Shown: piece after piece, positions 60,486-64,000 of the stretch
How positions within the stretch are numbered: position 1 is the first letter of the stretch
Layout: each line of letters opens with the position of its first letter
NCBI RefSeq assembly: GCF_003970795.1
Contig: NZ_RWKW01000025.1
Coordinates: 1 to 64,000 of the forward strand
Source of the DNA: Aquibium carbonis
GTDB lineage: Bacteria > Pseudomonadota > Alphaproteobacteria > Rhizobiales > Rhizobiaceae
Length of the DNA stretch: 64,000 nt
Direction of reading: 5' to 3'
Made by a program: the position numbers and the translations under genes
Notes under the pieces: model-generated
Database searches by the model: none
Seen by the model: the letters and a program-made list of their open reading frames with translations, nothing else
What the model was told of the DNA's origin: nothing

Positions 60486-61442
60486 ATGATCAAACTCGGC
60501 ACCCGTCTGCTTGCGGCAGGCGCCATGTCGGTCACGCTCGTGCTCGGCGCGGTGCCGGCCAAGGCGGACGAATTCATCAACGTGCTGACCGGCGGCACGT
60601 CCGGCGTCTACTATCCGCTCGGCGCCGCGCTGGCGAAGATCTACGGCGAAAAGATCGAGGGCGTGCGCACGCAGGTGCAGTCGACCAAGGCGTCCGTCGA
60701 GAACCTGAACCTCCTGCAGCGGGGCAGCGGCGAGATCGCGTTCGCGCTCGGCGATTCCGTCAAGGCGGCCTGGGAAGGCGACGCCGAGGCCGGCTTCTCC
60801 AGCAAGCTCGAGAAGCTGCGCGGCATCGCGGCGATCTATCCCAATTACATCCAGATCGTCGCCTCGCAGGAATCGGGCATCAAGGTCTTCGAGGACCTGA
60901 AGGGCAAGAGCCTGTCGGTCGGCGCACCGAAGTCGGGTACCGAGCTCAACGCACGCCAGATCTTCACCGCGCTCGGCATGAGCTATGACGATCTCGGCAA
61001 GACCGAGTACCTGCCGTTCGGCGAATCTGTCGAGCTCATCAAGAATCGTCAGCTCGACGCCACGCTGCAATCGGCGGGCCTCGGCGTCGCCTCGATCAAG
61101 GATCTGGCCACCTCGCTGCCGATCACCATGGTCGCCGTGCCGGAAACCGTCGCCGAGACGCTGGGCGCGCCATTCCTGGCGGCCACCATTCCCGCCGGCA
61201 CCTATGAGGGCCAGGCCGAGGACGTGCCGACGCTGGCCATCACCAACATCCTGGTGACGCATTCGGACGTTTCCGAGGAGATGGCCTACCAGATGACCAA
61301 GCAGCTGTTCGAAAACCTGCCCGAGATGGTCGCGGCCCACGCCGCCGCCCGGGCAATCAGCGCCGAGACCGGCGCCGAGGGCCTGCCGATCCCGCTGCAT
61401 CCCGGCGCGGAGCGCTACTACAAGGAAATGGGTCTGCTCTGA
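60486..61442 (+). CDS. TAXI-family TRAP transporter substrate-binding protein
   Basis: 318 residues. The signal peptide ends at VPAKA-DE (about residue 28). The family pattern FINVLTGGTSGVYYPLGAALAKIY and the later KGKSLSVGAPKSGTELNARQ identify the TAXI group. It binds a small solute in the periplasm for the fused permease downstream. The start ATG 60486 has GGGAGG upstream. The 93-bp gap to the permease carries an 11-bp hairpin. Confidence 0.95.
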   Translation: MIKLGTRLLAAGAMSVTLVLGAVPAKADEFINVLTGGTSGVYYPLGAALAKIYGEKIEGVRTQVQSTKASVENLNLLQRGSGEIAFALGDSVKAAWEGDAEAGFSSKLEKLRGIAAIYPNYIQIVASQESGIKVFEDLKGKSLSVGAPKSGTELNARQIFTALGMSYDDLGKTEYLPFGESVELIKNRQLDATLQSAGLGVASIKDLATSLPITMVAVPETVAETLGAPFLAATIPAGTYEGQAEDVPTLAITNILVTHSDVSEEMAYQMTKQLFENLPEMVAAHAAARAISAETGAEGLPIPLHPGAERYYKEMGLL

Positions 61443-61473
61443 TCCGACGCGGGTCGGACCAGACACCCAGACC

Positions 61474-61502
61474 TTGCGGCCGCCTTCACCAGGCGGCCGC
61501 AA
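61474..61502 (+). terminator. Perfect 11-bp hairpin between TAXI protein and TRAP permease genes
   Basis: TTGCGGCCGCC (61474-61484) pairs with GGCGGCCGCAA (61492-61502) around TTCACCA. A smaller TCCGAC/GTCGGA hairpin (61443-61448 with 61453-61458) precedes it. No T run; likely a transcript-stabilising or attenuating element. Confidence 0.55.
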
Positions 61503-61535
61503 CTTCGTGGCGAGGCCGGGACTCCGGGGCAAGAC

Positions 61536-63629
61536 ATGAGCAATCCAGCAGCCAGCGACGTCGGTTCCTCCGCAACCTTCCATGACCCGACCGGCGGCGG
61601 TTTCCCCGTATCGCGGGAAGGCCGGCTCCTGTTCTGGATCGCGGTCGCCTTCTCGGTGTTCCAGCTCGCCACCGCCGCCCACGTCCTCAACCTCCCGAGC
61701 CAGATCGTCCGCTCCTTCCATGTCGGCTTCCTGCTGCTGCTCGCGTTTCCGCTGGTGGCCGCTGCCGCCGGCTGGCGGCTGCCCTGGAAATCGCTCGCCT
61801 GGGGGCTGGCGGCCGCCAGCGTCGCGGTGGCGATCTACCAGTGGGTCGAGTACAAGCCGCTGATCCTGCGGGCGGGCGATCCGCTCACCAGCGACATCGT
61901 CTTCGGGGTCATCGCGCTCGTCACGATCTTTGCCGCCGCCTGGCTGATCATGGGCCCGGCGCTGCCGATCATCTCCGGCGCGTTCCTGTCCTACTGCCTG
62001 TTCGGCCAGTACCTGCCGGCGCCGCTCAACCACCGCGGCTACGACTTCTCGCAGGTCATCGACCACATGGCCTACGGCACCGAGGGCATCTACGGCATCC
62101 CCATCTACGTCTCGTCGACCTACATCTTCCTGTTCATCCTGTTCGGGGCCTTCCTGGAGAAGGGCGGCATGATCCGCCTGTTCACCGACATCTCGCTCGG
62201 GCTCGTCGGCCATGCGCGCGGCGGTGCGGCCAAGGTGTCGGTGATCTCGTCGGGGCTGATGGGCACGATCTCGGGCTCGGGCGTGGCCAACGTCGTCACC
62301 ACCGGCCAGTTCACCATCCCGCTGATGAAACGTTTCGGCTATCGCCCGGCCTTCGCCGGCGGCGTGGAGGCCACCGCGTCCATGGGCGGCCAGATCATGC
62401 CGCCGGTGATGGGCGCCGTCGCCTTCATCATGGCCGAGACGCTGGGCATCGAATATTACGAGGTGGTGAAGGCGGCGATCGTGCCGGCCGTCCTCTACTT
62501 TGCCTCCACCTTCTGGATGGTGCACCTGGAAGCGGGCAAGCGCGGCCTCGTCGGGCTTCCCCGCTCGGAACTGCCGTCGGCGCTCGGCGCGCTGAAGCGC
62601 GGCTGGTACCTGCTGCTGCCGCTCGGCGTGCTCGTCTACCTGCTCTTCACCGGCTATACGCCCCTGTTTGCCGGCACGGTCGGTCTTGCGCTGACGGTGC
62701 TTCTCATCCTTGGCGGATCGGTGGCGCTCGGCCTGCCGGGGCAGGTGATCCGCATCATCTTCTGGATCGGGCTCGGACTCGTGGCGGCGAGCTTCTTTCG
62801 CTTCGGCATCGGCGTGGTGCTGGCGGCAGTCGCGATCCTCATCCTGGCCAACGTCTTCGTCGAGGGCGGCCGCAGGACGCTGGTGGTCTGCCGCGACGCG
62901 CTTGCCGACGGCGCACGCACGGCGCTGCCGGTCGGCATCGCCTGCGCCATCGTCGGCATCATCATCGGCACGATGACGCTGACGGGCGTGGCCAACACCT
63001 TCGGTCAGTACATCGTCTCGGTCGGGCAGAACTCGCTGTTCCTGTCGCTGGTGCTGACGATGATCACCTGCATCGTGCTCGGCATGGGCATTCCGACCAT
63101 CCCCAACTACATCATCACCTCGACGATCGCCGGCCCGGCGCTGCTGGAGCTCGGCGTGCCGCTGATCGTCAGCCACATGTTCGTCTTCTACTTCGGCATC
63201 CTGGCCGACCTGACGCCGCCGGTGGCGCTCGCCTGCTTCGCCGCCGCCCCGATCGCCAAGGAAGGCGGGCTGAAGATCTCGATGGAGGCGATCAAGGTCG
63301 CCGCCGCGGGCTTCGTCATCCCCTATCTGGCCGTCTACACGCCGGCGCTGATGCTGCAGGGCGGGGGGCCGCTCTCCGAGGCCATCGGCTTCGTGCCGGC
63401 CGTCATCTACATCATCGTCAAGGCGTCGCTGGCGATCGTGCTGTGGGGCGCGGCCGTCATCGGCTACCTGCGCGCGCCGCTCGCGGCCTGGGAGCGGCTG
63501 CTTGCCGCCATCGCCGCCTTCACGCTGATCGTGGCGCTGCCTGTCACCGACGAAGTCGGCTTCGCGCTCGCTGCGCTCATGCTCGGCCTGCACTGGTGGC
63601 GCACGCGGGCGCAGCCGGCGGCGGCCTAG
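61536..63629 (+). CDS. TRAP transporter permease, fused small and large subunits
   Basis: 697 residues with about 16 or more helices. The first third is the small (DctQ-like) part; the rest is the large (DctM-like) part with SGLMGTISGSGVANVVTTG and MGIPTIPNYIITSTIAGP signatures. It runs Na+-coupled uptake of the ligand delivered by the TAXI protein. ATG 61536 is 93 bp after that gene. The DUF1850 gene follows at 6 bp. Confidence 0.95.
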   Translation: MSNPAASDVGSSATFHDPTGGGFPVSREGRLLFWIAVAFSVFQLATAAHVLNLPSQIVRSFHVGFLLLLAFPLVAAAAGWRLPWKSLAWGLAAASVAVAIYQWVEYKPLILRAGDPLTSDIVFGVIALVTIFAAAWLIMGPALPIISGAFLSYCLFGQYLPAPLNHRGYDFSQVIDHMAYGTEGIYGIPIYVSSTYIFLFILFGAFLEKGGMIRLFTDISLGLVGHARGGAAKVSVISSGLMGTISGSGVANVVTTGQFTIPLMKRFGYRPAFAGGVEATASMGGQIMPPVMGAVAFIMAETLGIEYYEVVKAAIVPAVLYFASTFWMVHLEAGKRGLVGLPRSELPSALGALKRGWYLLLPLGVLVYLLFTGYTPLFAGTVGLALTVLLILGGSVALGLPGQVIRIIFWIGLGLVAASFFRFGIGVVLAAVAILILANVFVEGGRRTLVVCRDALADGARTALPVGIACAIVGIIIGTMTLTGVANTFGQYIVSVGQNSLFLSLVLTMITCIVLGMGIPTIPNYIITSTIAGPALLELGVPLIVSHMFVFYFGILADLTPPVALACFAAAPIAKEGGLKISMEAIKVAAAGFVIPYLAVYTPALMLQGGGPLSEAIGFVPAVIYIIVKASLAIVLWGAAVIGYLRAPLAAWERLLAAIAAFTLIVALPVTDEVGFALAALMLGLHWWRTRAQPAAA

Positions 63630-63635
63630 GCGCGC

Positions 63636-64000
63636 ATGCCCGCGCTGGCGCTGTGCATCATCGCCTCGGGCAAGACCACGGTGCTGGCCGCCAGCGCCTT
63701 CACGCTCGCCTGGACGCATTCGGTGGAAAGGACCCGCTGGGAGGAGGACTGGCGGGTGACGCCGGCCGGTCTCGAACTCGTCGCCGCCCGCGTCGAGGGC
63801 ACCGGCGCGGGGATGGAGATCCCGGAGGGCGCGGTTTTCGCCGACGGCGCCTGGACATACCGACCCACCTTGCCGCCGCAAAGAGCGCTGCTGCTTGCCC
63901 GCTCCGGCGCAACGGGAGAAGGCTGGGAACTCTGTGCGGACCAGGAATGCCTGACGATCGGCGCGGAGCCGGGCGATCCGGTGGAGATCCGGGGATGCGA
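63636..64000 (+). CDS. DUF1850 domain protein (partial, runs off the window)
   Basis: At least 121 residues; no stop before the window end. The pattern ALCIIASGK, FTLAWTHSVERTRWEEDWRV and LVAARVEGTGAGMEIPEGA matches DUF1850, a small protein often encoded beside TAXI-type TRAP transporters. No function is established. ATG 63636 lies 6 bp after the permease stop. Confidence 0.82.
   Translation, partial: MPALALCIIASGKTTVLAASAFTLAWTHSVERTRWEEDWRVTPAGLELVAARVEGTGAGMEIPEGAVFADGAWTYRPTLPPQRALLLARSGATGEGWELCADQECLTIGAEPGDPVEIRGC

Noticed and set aside
60171-63881. Open frame of over 1200 codons on the minus strand opposite the TRAP genes
   Set aside because: Composition is shadow-like (long His/Arg/Gln/Asp runs) and the plus strand carries intact, recognised TRAP genes over the same bases.

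Overview
The window is a GC-rich alphaproteobacterial chromosome segment, most likely from the Hyphomicrobiales (Rhizobiales), Mesorhizobium/Phyllobacteriaceae-like. The best marker is the rhizobial chemotaxis operon in the order icpA-cheS-cheY1-cheA-cheW-cheR-cheB-cheY2-cheD-cheT. The rhizobial flagellin, the DUF6074 protein and the palindromic intergenic repeats agree with this. The placement comes from gene content and order only; no database was searched. No rRNA, tRNA, CRISPR array, transposase, integrase or phage gene was seen.

Region by region. (1) 1-5915: end of a CopD-like protein, then metH behind a promoter whose spacer is filled by a palindrome, then an orphan NodU/CmcH-type carbamoyltransferase. 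(2) 6321-10362: FkbM methyltransferase and a large MscS channel on the minus strand, divergent from a histidine phosphatase. (3) 10538-16529: a four-gene peptide-type ABC transporter with a fused double ATPase. (4) 16570-22150: five minus-strand genes for glycan chemistry (four glycosyltransferases and a polysaccharide deacetylase), with 4-nt stop/start overlaps at three of the four junctions. (5) 22387-25910: a second MscS channel coupled by a TGATG junction to a membrane protein with a four-helix, His-bearing domain and a 2Fe-2S ferredoxin domain. (6) 26162-29026: MBL hydrolase, then an AraC regulator divergent from a short-chain dehydrogenase across three copies of a GGACGAT box. (7) 29084-34730: a complete dipeptide-type ABC transporter. 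(8) 34891-40074: branched-chain 2-oxoacid dehydrogenase operon (E1 alpha, E1 beta, E2, E3) with a perfect 51-bp inverted repeat between E2 and E3. (9) 40253-44040: phosphoesterase, sugar-phosphate isomerase-like protein, RidA, and an ArsR/tandem-AHSA1 pair. (10) 44048-47883: IclR regulator, Rieske oxygenase and a glutamine-synthetase-like ligase, a likely catabolic unit for an amine or aromatic amine. (11) 47953-50166: ABC-2 exporter pair and a DUF6074 protein. (12) 50693-60265: flagellin and the ten-gene che operon, closed by a strong intrinsic terminator. (13) 60486-64000: TAXI-type TRAP transporter followed by the start of a DUF1850 protein.

How they work together: the window joins motility and oxygen/redox sensing (globin-coupled receptor, flagellin, che operon) with uptake and catabolism of organic acids, peptides and amines (two peptide-type ABC importers, a TRAP importer, the branched-chain 2-oxoacid complex, Rieske plus ligase) and envelope functions (glycan cluster, two MscS channels). 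Many genes overlap by 1-4 nt, so translational coupling is widespread. The least explained parts are the glycan cluster, the ferredoxin-MscS pair and the Rieske-ligase pair.
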